DNA from: Sphingobacterium bovistauri
Lineage (GTDB): Bacteria; Bacteroidota; Bacteroidia; Sphingobacteriales; Sphingobacteriaceae
Direction of reading: 5' to 3'
Length of the DNA stretch: 64,000 bases
Assembly: GCF_020295405.1 (NCBI RefSeq)
Contig: NZ_JADEYP010000003.1
Span: 124,001-188,000, forward strand
Shown here: positions 55,930-64,000 of the stretch, piece after piece
Numbering within the stretch: the stretch's first letter is position 1
Layout: each line of letters begins with the position of its first letter
Notes under the pieces: model-generated
Told to the model about the DNA's origin: nothing
Seen by the model: the letters and a program-made list of their open reading frames with translations, nothing else
The model's database searches: none
Translations under genes and position numbers: made by a program

Positions 55930-57022
55930 GTTTTTAGATTTATTACAAGTAAACTTTTTACATAAAGAAGAAATAGAGCAACGATTATTAGACGTATTTC
56001 GTTCGGGATGGTATTTGTTAGGTGAAGAGGTAAAGCGCTTTGAGGTTAATTTGGCTGCATATATTGGCACGAAGCACGCTATAGGTGTTGCTAATGGTTT
56101 AGACGCACTGCGTCTGATATTGCGTGCGTATAAAGAGCTTGGGCTGATAAAAGCAGGTGATGAGGTAATAGTACCTTCGAATACCTATATCGCTTCCATA
56201 TTGGCAATATCTGATAATAATCTTGTACCTGTATTAGTTGAGCCTGATCCGCAAACGTTCAACATTGATATTGGTCGTATCGAAGAAAAGATTACTGCAC
56301 GTACTAAGGCTATCATGCTAGTGCATTTGCAAGGTCGAGTAGTATATAGTGAGCAGTTGAGAGCTGTTGCTACAAAGCACAACCTTAAGATCGTCGAAGA
56401 CAATGCACAGGCTATTGGCGCATCATGGCAAGGTATCAAAACCGGTAAGTTGGGGGATGCTGCAGGATTTAGTTTTTATCCAGGTAAAAATCTTGGTGCA
56501 TTAGGTGATGCAGGTGCTGTGACTACAGAAGATGATGCTTTGGCGGCTACCATACGCGCATTAGCGAACTATGGTTCTAACCAAAAATATGTGAATATAT
56601 ATCAAGGTTTGAATTCACGCTTGGACGAGATACAGGCTGCGGTATTGGATGTCAAACTCAAGTATATAGACGAAGAGAATGCAGTAAGACGAATGATTGC
56701 TAAGCGTTATAATAAGGAGATTGTAAATCCTAAACTTCAGTTGCCTGAGATTCCTAATGATGAACAAGAGCATGTATGGCACGTTTATGTAGTGCGTAGT
56801 GTTGATCGTGATGAGTTACAGCAATATCTGACTGATAATGGGGTACAAACGGTTATTCATTACCCAATTCCTCCACATAAACAAAAGGCTTATGCTGAAT
56901 GGAATAATAAAAGTTATCCGATATCCGAGCAGATGCACGACGAAGTGTTAAGTTTACCAATCAGTCCTGTAATGTCTGATTCTGAGGTGACGACTATTGT
57001 TGATCTTTTGAATAAGTACTAG
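55922..57022 (+). CDS. fdtB: dTDP-3-keto-6-deoxyhexose 3-aminotransferase (FdtB/QdtB)
   Basis: 366 residues, DegT/DnrJ/EryC1 PLP family. The PLP lysine lies in [16 protein letters not shown], the form typical of 3-aminotransferases such as FdtB, QdtB and Des[15 protein letters not shown] and [10 protein letters not shown] are further family signatures. It aminates C3 of the ketoisomerase product using glutamate. The downstream gene starts on the next base. Confidence 0.92.
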   Translation: MIKFLDLLQVNFLHKEEIEQRLLDVFRSGWYLLGEEVKRFEVNLAAYIGTKHAIGVANGLDALRLILRAYKELGLIKAGDEVIVPSNTYIASILAISDNNLVPVLVEPDPQTFNIDIGRIEEKITARTKAIMLVHLQGRVVYSEQLRAVATKHNLKIVEDNAQAIGASWQGIKTGKLGDAAGFSFYPGKNLGALGDAGAVTTEDDALAATIRALANYGSNQKYVNIYQGLNSRLDEIQAAVLDVKLKYIDEENAVRRMIAKRYNKEIVNPKLQLPEIPNDEQEHVWHVYVVRSVDRDELQQYLTDNGVQTVIHYPIPPHKQKAYAEWNNKSYPISEQMHDEVLSLPISPVMSDSEVTTIVDLLNKY

Positions 57023-57559
57023 ATGTTTAAAAAAAAAATTTTAATAGTTAATTATTTTCTTGGTATTGGGGGGGCTGAAAAATATGTATTTGAGCTTACA
57101 AAATTTTTAGTTAGTCATAATATAAGACCTATTATTGTAATACCAAATAGAAAAGATCAAGAGTTTTATGATCGGTTATTTGAAGAACAAAAGGTTAAGG
57201 TCTTAAGGGTTGATGTTTGTAGTTTTAAGATTCTTTTAAAGAACTTTGATTTCAGATCTATTTATTGGAACATATTGTTTCGTTTCCTAGGGAATGTTTT
57301 CTTTACTAAGGTTCATTTTATGAATTTAGTAATAGCAGATCGATATATGCCATTTTTTAATATTTCACGGAAAGTATTATGGCATATTACCAATAAAATT
57401 CAATATGAAGGACGAAGATATACATTTAGGCCGGAAATCTTTGAGGATAATTCAAATTTGTTAGTCTACATCAACAAGTATCAAGAAAACGAAATTCACG
57501 AAAGTTATAATGTTAAATGTAGGGAGGTTCATTTTAAATTGATATTGAACGATGATTAA
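57023..57559 (+). CDS. GT4 glycosyltransferase, N-terminal half of a split gene
   Basis: 178 residues with the N-terminal Rossmann domain of a GT-B enzyme: ILIVNYFLGIGGAEKYVFELTKFL and an IVIPNRKDQEFYDRL segment. The domain ends at a TAA that overlaps the start of the next ORF by eight bases. Together the two ORFs encode about 354 residues, the length of one normal GT4 protein, and the second half continues where a GT-B linker would. A G7 tract lies near the 5' end. Confidence 0.65.
   Translation: MFKKKILIVNYFLGIGGAEKYVFELTKFLVSHNIRPIIVIPNRKDQEFYDRLFEEQKVKVLRVDVCSFKILLKNFDFRSIYWNILFRFLGNVFFTKVHFMNLVIADRYMPFFNISRKVLWHITNKIQYEGRRYTFRPEIFEDNSNLLVYINKYQENEIHESYNVKCREVHFKLILNDD
57068..57074 (+). 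repeat. G7 homopolymer at the start of the split glycosyltransferase
   Basis: Seven consecutive G residues encode part of GIGGAEK, 15 codons after the start. A one-base change would truncate the protein early. Confidence 0.9.
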
Positions 57560-58082
57560 GTTAAATGTAGTTTCAAGAATTGCCGATGACAAGGATTTTT
57601 TCAATTTTTATTTAGAAGCACTTTCTTTAGTAAAGAAAAAGTTTGGACATTGTATTGGAATATATTTTATTGGGGAGATTTATTGTACAGAGGTTTTTAA
57701 TAAAATAGTCACTAGGGCTAATGAGTTATCAATCCGTGATTTGGTAAGTTTTAGTAATAAATCAATACCAATTAATGAGTTACCTAGTTCGTATAATGAT
57801 GTTTATTTAAATATTTCAATAGGCGATTTTATTGGATATTCTTCTATTGAATGTTTATACTATGGATTAAAAACTATTTTTTATAATGGGGACTCATTAG
57901 TCTCTAGTAATTCAAAATATAGATGTTTCTGTAATACAATTGAAGAGTTAGCTTTTTTATTAAATGATATTCAATCATCAAGTATGGTTATGCAAAATCT
58001 TATTGAAGAAAATAGACAATTGTTACAATATTATTTTATATCAGATACAGATAAGAAAGAGCTCTTAAAATTATTAATTTAG
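57552..58082 (+). CDS. GT4 glycosyltransferase, C-terminal half of a split gene
   Basis: 176 residues equal to the donor-binding half of a GT-B glycosyltransferase: LNVVSRIADDKDFFNFYLEAL, YFIGEIYC and SIGDFIGYSSIECLYYG, in the place of the EGxxxxxxE region. The start codon lies inside the end of the upstream ORF in the +1 frame. Either a frameshift broke one gene or the halves are made as two coupled chains. Confidence 0.6.
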   Translation: MIKLNVVSRIADDKDFFNFYLEALSLVKKKFGHCIGIYFIGEIYCTEVFNKIVTRANELSIRDLVSFSNKSIPINELPSSYNDVYLNISIGDFIGYSSIECLYYGLKTIFYNGDSLVSSNSKYRCFCNTIEELAFLLNDIQSSSMVMQNLIEENRQLLQYYFISDTDKKELLKLLI

Positions 58083-58092
58083 CATTAGATCT

Positions 58093-58941
58093 ATGATAGA
58101 TAGACCTTTATTTTCAGTATTAATAGCACACTTTAATAATGCACGATATTTCAAAGAGGCATATGATAGTGTTTTAGCTCAGAGCTATTCGAATTTTGAA
58201 ATTATTGTGGTTGATGATTATTCAGATGAATCAGAATTTGATATTGTGAAGCAATTGGTTGCAAATGACCATCGAGTTCGATTATACAGGAATGCAGTAA
58301 ATAAGGGGGTAGGCTTTACAAAAAGGTATTTAGCAAATTTAGTAAAGGGGGAAATTTTTGGTTTTCTAGATCCAGACGACACATTAACTGCAGATGCAAT
58401 TGAGTCAGTTGTGTCTATTCATTTAAAATATTTGGATGTTGGTCTAGTATATTCAAATTTTTACTTCTGTGATTCTTACTTAGCAATTATTTGTGAACAC
58501 AAGGCTATGCAAGTAGTATCCTTGAAAGAAATGTCATATTTTAATTTTAAGGGTGAGATTTCACACTTTGCTACTTTTAAAAAATTAATTTATGATAAAA
58601 CTTCTGGAATTGACATAAAATTAAGGATAGCTGAGGATAAGGACATCTATATGAAAATGTGTGAAGTAGCTCCTGTGAAGCATTTAGATATTCCTTTGTA
58701 TTTCTATAGGGTTCATAGTGGTGGTATTTCAACAAATGATAATTCACGAAAAGCAGTATTTTGGCATTGGGTTGCGATTATAAAATCTGCAGAGCGTAAT
58801 AACATCAATATAGAAGATATGTTTTGTGAATACTTTATTTCGAGAGAGGAGCATATATCTAAACTAGATATGGTGAGGGGATCAAGACTTTTAAAGTTGA
58901 TAAGTAAGATCGGGTTCATTAAATGGTTCAAAAATCTTTAA
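58093..58941 (+). CDS. GT2 family glycosyltransferase
   Basis: 282 residues, GT-A fold. FSVLIAHFNNARYFKEAYDSVLAQSY opens the nucleotide-binding domain (first 20 or so residues shown in part), followed by VVDDYSD and the metal-binding LDPDD. RIAEDKDIYMKM is the ED motif with the catalytic base. It adds one sugar to the repeat unit of the second polysaccharide; donor unknown. It lies 10 bases downstream of the split glycosyltransferase. Confidence 0.87.
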   Translation: MIDRPLFSVLIAHFNNARYFKEAYDSVLAQSYSNFEIIVVDDYSDESEFDIVKQLVANDHRVRLYRNAVNKGVGFTKRYLANLVKGEIFGFLDPDDTLTADAIESVVSIHLKYLDVGLVYSNFYFCDSYLAIICEHKAMQVVSLKEMSYFNFKGEISHFATFKKLIYDKTSGIDIKLRIAEDKDIYMKMCEVAPVKHLDIPLYFYRVHSGGISTNDNSRKAVFWHWVAIIKSAERNNINIEDMFCEYFISREEHISKLDMVRGSRLLKLISKIGFIKWFKNL

Positions 58942-58945
58942 CAAA

Positions 58946-59824
58946 ATGAATAATAGCAACCCTTTAATTTCAGTAATAGTACCGTGCTACAATCAAGGGC
59001 AGTATCTAGACGACTGCTTGCAGTCTGTAATGGATCAAACTTATACAAATTGGGAATGCATTATTGTGAATGATGGTTCCCCTGATGATACGGAATCGGT
59101 AGCGAAGAAGTGGGTGTCTAGGGATTCGAGGTTCAAGTATTTGTATAAAGAAAATGGAGGATTGTCTTCAGCTAGGAATGCAGGATTAAGTTTAGTTAAA
59201 GGAGAATGGATCCAATTTCTTGATTGTGATGATGTAATTAAAGAAAAAAAAATTGAAATATCTTCATCCTACTTTGTAGATTATGAATGTGTCGTAACTG
59301 ATTTTGCAATGTTTGATGCTAAAGGGTTGAGAGGTAAGTTTTGCAATTATTTGAATTTAACGATAGATTATTCAGCATTGTTATATGGTTGGGATTGGCA
59401 ATTTAACATTCCTATTCATGCTGGACTATTTAAATCTAAGCATATACATAAGTTTAAGGAAGATTTAAAATCAAAGGAAGATTGGATCTTTTGGTTGGAT
59501 TTTTTTAAAGACCCTAAAGTTTCCTGTAAAATTATTCCAGAACAATTGGCTTTGTATCGTGATAATCCTAAAAGTATGTCTAAGGATATAGATCAGATGA
59601 ATGATGCTGAGAATGTTGTGTTTAAGTTGATTTGTGATAATTATTGTAGAAGCGACTCTGAAGTTTATAATTTTTTGCTAACAAGAATTAATGATAAAAA
59701 TAAAATTATAAAAGTCTATTTAAATAAATATAACAGCTTGTTATATGAGTTTAATAATTATGGCTTTCGGAATGTGAGTCGACTAATAAATTTTATTAAG
59801 AGAAAAATAAAAATGTCACTTTAA
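58946..59824 (+). CDS. GT2 family glycosyltransferase
   Basis: 292 residues, GT-A fold. SVIVPCYNQGQYLDDCLQS, IVNDGSPDDTE, GGLSSARNAG and the DxD-type LDCDDVI are visible, and a KEDWIFWLDF segment supplies the later acidic motif. The C-terminal 80 residues are helical and Asn/Lys-rich. It begins four bases after the preceding GT2 gene. Donor and linkage cannot be read. Confidence 0.88.
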   Translation: MNNSNPLISVIVPCYNQGQYLDDCLQSVMDQTYTNWECIIVNDGSPDDTESVAKKWVSRDSRFKYLYKENGGLSSARNAGLSLVKGEWIQFLDCDDVIKEKKIEISSSYFVDYECVVTDFAMFDAKGLRGKFCNYLNLTIDYSALLYGWDWQFNIPIHAGLFKSKHIHKFKEDLKSKEDWIFWLDFFKDPKVSCKIIPEQLALYRDNPKSMSKDIDQMNDAENVVFKLICDNYCRSDSEVYNFLLTRINDKNKIIKVYLNKYNSLLYEFNNYGFRNVSRLINFIKRKIKMSL

Positions 59825-59849
59825 GCATTTAAATTATTAGTTTCCATAC

Positions 59850-60734
59850 ATGATATCAATAATATTATCATCTTATAATCAGCTTTACTTTGAACAGTTT
59901 GTCAAAAATGTAGAGGTAACTATTGGTGTTGAATTTGAAATAATTCAGATTGAAAATCACGCAAAATATAGTATTTGTGAGGCTTATAATATTGGTGCTA
60001 TTAAGGCAAAAAATGAAATATTGATTTTTTGCCATGAAGATATGATTTTTAAAACTCAACAATGGGGCGTAAAAATTATAGAATATTTTAAAGAAGATAA
60101 ATTATTAGGGGCAATCGGTTTCGCTGGTAGTAGCTATTTGCCTTATATTTTTACCGGATGGGGAGGATATTTGCAGGAGCATGAAGCGTTTCATTTGGTA
60201 CAACATCATAAGTTTATTGATAAGGAGTCTGTATATCTAAATATTGGTTCAAAGAATATTAATTATAAAGCTGTAGTAGCTTTAGATGGCTTTTTCATTG
60301 CAACGACGAGGGCCATATGGGAGAAATATCGATTTGATGATAAAAATTTCACTAAATTTCATTTTTATGATGTTGATTTTACTCTCAGAGTATCAAAGAA
60401 CTACAATGTTAAAGTTATATATGATGTTATAACAGAACATTTTTCTGATGGGAATTATAATAGGGAATGGTTGGAGGAGCTAAATAATTTCAACAAAAAA
60501 TGGTCTCATAAGTTACCTATTTCTTTAAATAATAAAATCGAAGGATCAATAGATGCGAATGGTGAATACAGATATTTACGGCTAGTAGTTCAAAATAATT
60601 ACACGCTACTATCGTATTTCAATAGAATATTGTCAAAAAGGTATCTAAGAATTGTTGGTTGGAAAAATTTGTTAACGATACTTCTTAAATTCCCTATAAG
60701 ATTTCTAAGACTGAAGAATTTTCATAATAATTAA
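59850..60734 (+). CDS. GT2-like glycosyltransferase with atypical HED metal motif
   Basis: 294 residues. ISIILSSYNQLYFEQF opens a GT-A domain, but the metal-binding motif is FCHEDMIF in place of DxD. A conserved-looking DGFFIATTRAIWEKYRFD and HFYDVDFTLRV follow, as in rhamnosyl- and related transferases of the Glyco_tranf_2_5 type. It should add one residue to the second polysaccharide. A 72-base gap without recognisable signal follows. Confidence 0.75.
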   Translation: MISIILSSYNQLYFEQFVKNVEVTIGVEFEIIQIENHAKYSICEAYNIGAIKAKNEILIFCHEDMIFKTQQWGVKIIEYFKEDKLLGAIGFAGSSYLPYIFTGWGGYLQEHEAFHLVQHHKFIDKESVYLNIGSKNINYKAVVALDGFFIATTRAIWEKYRFDDKNFTKFHFYDVDFTLRVSKNYNVKVIYDVITEHFSDGNYNREWLEELNNFNKKWSHKLPISLNNKIEGSIDANGEYRYLRLVVQNNYTLLSYFNRILSKRYLRIVGWKNLLTILLKFPIRFLRLKNFHNN

Positions 60735-60806
60735 TTTAGTAACACTTTGATTTTTTAACTATTTAGATGTTTTAAAATCCAGAAAAATAAATTCATAAAC
60801 AATAAT

Positions 60807-61715
60807 ATGAAACTGAGTATTGTAACTATAAACTATAACAACTGTAAGGGGTTGCAAGATACTTTCGAAAGTGTTAAGAATCAGTTTTTTCATGATTTCG
60901 AATATATCGTTATTGATGGGGGATCATCTGATGGTAGTAAAGAAATCATTGAATCTAATTCTCAAATAATCAATTATTGGGTAAGTGAGAAAGATAGAGG
61001 AATCTATCATGCAATGAATAAAGGTATTTTGGCGTCTAATGGAGAATATTTGTTGTTTTTAAATAGTGGAGATACTTTATATAATAACAAAGTTTTAGAG
61101 GAGGTAAATAGTTTATTGGCTGAAGATGACATAATATCAGGAAATATGGTGTCATTAAAGTCAAATGGGATAATCGAAAACATATCTTCTCCTAAAGAAA
61201 TGACATTTGAGGTGATGTATTTCAGCTCGCTAAGCCATCCATCGACATTCATTAAGAAAGAATTGTTCTTTTCTATTGGGATGTATGACGAAGAACTAAA
61301 AATAGTATCAGACTGGAAATGGTTTCTTTATGCGAAATTTTTACATAACGTAAGTTATAGGATGATTGATAATGTAATTTCTAAATTTCGGGAAGATGGA
61401 ATAAGTTCTGATTTTAATAATCAATCTAGAGCGAATTTAGAGAGACAAAAGACACTTCAAGAATTTTTTAAAAATTATTGTAATGAAGGAGACTTTTTAA
61501 TTAATTCTCTTGTCAATAATGAGGATACTAATCTTTTGATACCAATGTTGAAATCGCGAAATGAAGAGTTCAAAAAATATTTTAGTATTATTTTGTCTAA
61601 CTATTCGAAAAGTACTACAACAATCTATAAGTATGATGATTTGGAAAGAAGTCGATTATTCAAAATTTTCATGAGGTTAAACATTTTCTTAAAGTCATTA
61701 AAATCAACTCGATAA
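60807..61715 (+). CDS. GT2 family glycosyltransferase (WcaA-like)
   Basis: 302 residues. SIVTINYNNCKGLQDTFES, VIDGGSSDGSKEII, EKDRGIYHAMNKGI and FLNSGD are the signatures of the subgroup that includes colanic-acid-type transferases. SHPSTFIKKELF and SDWKWFLYAKF follow in the acceptor half. The donor cannot be read; HexNAc and galactose are common in this subgroup. Confidence 0.87.
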   Translation: MKLSIVTINYNNCKGLQDTFESVKNQFFHDFEYIVIDGGSSDGSKEIIESNSQIINYWVSEKDRGIYHAMNKGILASNGEYLLFLNSGDTLYNNKVLEEVNSLLAEDDIISGNMVSLKSNGIIENISSPKEMTFEVMYFSSLSHPSTFIKKELFFSIGMYDEELKIVSDWKWFLYAKFLHNVSYRMIDNVISKFREDGISSDFNNQSRANLERQKTLQEFFKNYCNEGDFLINSLVNNEDTNLLIPMLKSRNEEFKKYFSIILSNYSKSTTTIYKYDDLERSRLFKIFMRLNIFLKSLKSTR

Positions 61716-61731
61716 TTGGCATTCATGAATT

Positions 61732-62652
61732 ATGAAAGTAACATTTGTACTTCCGGCCTATAAGGCGAAATTTTTGTACCAAGCTGTTGAAAGCATCGTA
61801 AATCAAACCTACAATGATTGGGAACTTATAGTTGTTGATGATTGTTCTCCGGAAGATTTAAAACCAATTATTGATCGTTTTAGAGATTCTCGTATTCAAT
61901 ATTTCAGAAATGAAACAAATATAGGTGGTCAAAATTTAGTCTATCAATGGAATCATTCAATAAAATATTCAACAGGGGAGTATACCATATTAGCTGCTGA
62001 TGATGATCAATACGAACCGACATTTTTAGAAGAAATGTTAAAATTGGCTTTAAAATACCCAGAGTCTAATGTTATAAGAGCGCGAGTGAGGGTAATAGAT
62101 GAGAATGGTGATATTATTGGTCTAGACGAAACAATTTCAGAGTACTGTAGTATTATTGAATATATATATCATTGGTTGAGGGCTACAATAATAGTTTGTA
62201 TTGGTAATTATATGTTTAAGACCGATATATTACAAGATAAAAAATTCATTGATTTTCCTAGTGCATTTTGTTCTGATATAGCGTCGATTATAAATTTTGC
62301 CGATAATGGAGTAGTTAATTCGCCTAGTCTTCTATTTAGTTTTAGGGTGTCAACAATTCACTTATCGAGTAATATGGGTAAGCTAGCGGACAAATTAGAT
62401 GCGAATAATCAATTCTATAAATGGTTATTAGATTTAAAGATGCCAGAAGTTACGAGCGTAGAAGAGGATTTTTTATTACAGCAAATTTCTAGGGAAAATT
62501 TACTTGACAAGTGCAAGTATGATTACTATAATCAGATTTTTAAACATTTAGCTATTAATGAGTTGGGGTTTTTAGCTGATTTTGAATTATTATCTAATAA
62601 GGATAAATTTAGAATGATAGTACGATATTTCTTTGATAAGGTTTTTAAATAA
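61732..62652 (+). CDS. GT2 family glycosyltransferase
   Basis: 306 residues. VTFVLPAYKAKFLYQAVES, IVVDDCSPED and the metal-binding AADDDQYEP are clear; FPSAFCSDIASI takes the place of the later acidic motif. It begins 16 bases after the WcaA-like gene and continues the run of transferases that build the second glycan. Confidence 0.86.
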   Translation: MKVTFVLPAYKAKFLYQAVESIVNQTYNDWELIVVDDCSPEDLKPIIDRFRDSRIQYFRNETNIGGQNLVYQWNHSIKYSTGEYTILAADDDQYEPTFLEEMLKLALKYPESNVIRARVRVIDENGDIIGLDETISEYCSIIEYIYHWLRATIIVCIGNYMFKTDILQDKKFIDFPSAFCSDIASIINFADNGVVNSPSLLFSFRVSTIHLSSNMGKLADKLDANNQFYKWLLDLKMPEVTSVEEDFLLQQISRENLLDKCKYDYYNQIFKHLAINELGFLADFELLSNKDKFRMIVRYFFDKVFK

Positions 62653-62679
62653 GGAATTAGGTCATTATATAAAGTAGAG

Positions 62680-63615
62680 ATGAGTATATTAAACCAAAAT
62701 ATTCCTGTTGTAATTGCTTTCACGCCTAACTATTTTGTTCCAGCCTGTGTTACGCTAAAGTCTATATTGGATAATTCTAGTGACTTGGATAAATATAAGG
62801 TATATTGTTTATTGACCGAAGAACTGGCAAGTCAATACAAAGAATTATTGTGTGTACTCGGAGGGAGTAGGATGGAGTTTGCATATATTAATATGACAGG
62901 TAAATTAGAAGGAATTTATATCGATGAAAGATACACTATTGCAGCATCATTTCGATTAGTTTTGGCGGAATTATTACCTCATATTGATAGAGTAATTTAT
63001 TTGGATTGTGATATTATAGTCAGGCAAAATCTAGCTGTTCTTTATAATTCAATTGAATTAGGAGATAATTATATGGCCGTGATATTTGAATCACCTCTAG
63101 CTCATCAATTTTCATATATTGAAAAATTAGGTTTAAAATGGAATGAATATTTTAATTCTGGCTTTTTAGTGATGAATCTAAAACAGTTGAGAGTTGATAA
63201 TATGTCTGAGCAATTTATTGAGGCATCTAAAGAGGAAGGTTTGCAATTTCCAGATCAGGATGTACTCAACAAATTGTGTAAGGGAAAGACAGTTGGACTA
63301 AGCCCAAAATATAATGGTATTCGTACATTTTTATTACCACAATTTAAAGATGAATTCTTAAAATTATATTCATTGAAAGATTGGGTCGATGTACAGCGGT
63401 ATTCAAATATTCATTATACAGGAGGAAAGCCATGGGATATCATGGCTGTTAAGTTTGAGTATTGGTGGAAATATTTCGATCGATTACCTCGAGAAATTAA
63501 GATGGGTTTTCCGATAAAGAAATCGTTATATTTTCTTTCCTGTATCAAAAGAAATGCACTCGGAAAATGGGTAATTAATGCGGGATCTAATCTTTTGAGA
63601 TGGATTAAATATTAG
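62680..63615 (+). CDS. GT8 family glycosyltransferase (LgtC-like)
   Basis: 311 residues. PVVIAFTPNYFVPACVTL, the DxD motif Asp109-Cys-Asp111 in VIYLDCDIIV, FNSGFLVMNL, DQDVLNKL and HYTGGKPW near 262-269 are all GT8 hallmarks. Retaining galactosyl- or glucosyltransferases of LPS and capsule belong here. It is the last complete gene in the window. Confidence 0.92.
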   Translation: MSILNQNIPVVIAFTPNYFVPACVTLKSILDNSSDLDKYKVYCLLTEELASQYKELLCVLGGSRMEFAYINMTGKLEGIYIDERYTIAASFRLVLAELLPHIDRVIYLDCDIIVRQNLAVLYNSIELGDNYMAVIFESPLAHQFSYIEKLGLKWNEYFNSGFLVMNLKQLRVDNMSEQFIEASKEEGLQFPDQDVLNKLCKGKTVGLSPKYNGIRTFLLPQFKDEFLKLYSLKDWVDVQRYSNIHYTGGKPWDIMAVKFEYWWKYFDRLPREIKMGFPIKKSLYFLSCIKRNALGKWVINAGSNLLRWIKY

Positions 63616-63620
63616 GGCTC

Positions 63621-63671
63621 GATTAAGCCTTAATCAAGCTTATCTATCATTACTTTTTACAGATAAGCTTG
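63621..63671 (+). repeat. Two inverted repeats after the GT8 gene
   Basis: GATTAAG-C-CTTAATC (63621-63635), overlapping by one base CAAGCTTATCT (63635-63645) with its exact complement at 63661-63671 around a 15-base loop. No T tract follows, so a Rho-independent terminator is not established; transcription may continue into the next gene. Confidence 0.55.
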
Positions 63672-63727
63672 GTGAATTATTTTCAATTCATCATAAGGGA
63701 ATAATTGATTTAGTATAAGACTAAGTT

Positions 63728-64000
63728 ATGGAAAAACTAAAAGTTTGGATTTGGAGGTTGTTGAATTATAATAAAATTCATAAGCCTTATGCGGCTTCAT
63801 CAGAGGAGAGAGAATCGTTGGTTATCATGAAGTCTATTGATACAATTGACCATATATTGGAGAATAATATATCTATAAGTCGTTTTGGTGATGGTGAATT
63901 TCAAATGATGCATCATTATTTGAATAATGGAGATGAAAAGACGTTTAATGTAGATTCTTTTCAGCAATATAATCAGAAATTGGCAATGCGATTGATAGAT
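63728..64000 (+). CDS. GT-D fold glycosyltransferase (DUF1792-like), N-terminal part
   Basis: 91 codons are open to the right edge of the window. The segment ISRFGDGEFQMM, about 57-68 residues in, matches the start of the GT-D glycosyltransferase domain (SP_1767/DUF1792 type), in which the DGE forms the metal site. The first 55 residues are a short helical lead. It shows that the transferase run of the second polysaccharide continues beyond the window. Confidence 0.72.
   Translation, partial: MEKLKVWIWRLLNYNKIHKPYAASSEERESLVIMKSIDTIDHILENNISISRFGDGEFQMMHHYLNNGDEKTFNVDSFQQYNQKLAMRLID

Noticed and set aside
63616..63727. Rho-independent terminator at the end of the GT8 gene
   Set aside because: Two inverted repeats are present but no T tract follows; kept only as a repeat.
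1..64000. CRISPR arrays, insertion sequences and rRNA/tRNA genes
   Set aside because: None were seen on reading both strands; a formal search was not possible.

Overview
The window is AT-rich and comes from a member of the Bacteroidota, probably Sphingobacteriaceae (Sphingobacterium or a close relative). The signs are a SusC/SusD pair, start codons without Shine-Dalgarno sequences, TAnnTTTG-type promoter elements, MauE/DoxX and Crp-like small-gene loci, and the order of the polysaccharide genes. No tRNA, rRNA, CRISPR array or transposase was seen. Genus assignment is an inference.

Region 1 (1-16.4 kb) holds unrelated chromosomal genes. It opens with the end of a SusC-like receptor and its SusD partner, closed by a near-perfect palindromic terminator shared with a small exported protein. 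A leftward group follows: a MauE-like membrane protein, a Crp-like regulator, a P-loop kinase and an AvrD-like protein. A HTH regulator broken by a frameshift and an RteC-like protein face it. Then come a tail-specific protease (prc), a TPR protein, rarA, a DnaQ-like exonuclease, a cytidylyltransferase-like protein and a small membrane protein.

Region 2 (16.4-50.6 kb) is a Wzx/Wzy-type surface polysaccharide locus, all on the + strand, mostly with overlapping or nearly touching genes. It encodes nucleotide-sugar dehydrogenases (TviB-like, Ugd), GDP-L-fucose enzymes (manC, fcl, gmd) and dTDP-L-rhamnose enzymes (rmlBCDA). A winged-helix regulator and a GC-richer intergenic stretch with hairpins follow. 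Next is a pseudaminic-acid-like set: PseC, GNAT, aldo/keto reductase, a cytidylyltransferase-aminotransferase fusion, a tandem GNAT and PseI. After that come a flippase, a probable nonulosonate transferase, a polymerase and an O-acyltransferase. An amidotransferase-HisH-HisF trio and fnlA-cupin-fnlB-fnlC then indicate UDP-L-FucNAc/FucNAm synthesis. A WbuB-like transferase, an epimerase and a polyprenol-phosphate initiating transferase with a G9 tract lead to Wza and Wzc, and a strong terminator closes the region.

Region 3 (50.7-64 kb, running off the end) looks like a second polysaccharide system. It has its own initiating transferase and epimerase, an ABC exporter (Wzm/Wzt with a C-terminal carbohydrate-binding domain), FdtA-, FdtC- and FdtB-like enzymes for a dTDP-3-acetamido-3,6-dideoxyhexose, a glycosyltransferase split into two overlapping ORFs, five GT2 enzymes, a GT8 enzyme and the start of a GT-D-fold transferase. 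RmlA and RmlB from region 2 could feed the Fdt pathway.

The most interesting points are the unusual nonulosonate module (no PseB or PseG, but an extra reductase, class III aminotransferase and GNAT domain), a transferase with bacterial sialyltransferase-like HP and SST motifs, a HisF paralogue that has lost the cyclase Asp11, a G9 tract in an initiating transferase, two export systems side by side, and the candidate structured RNA.
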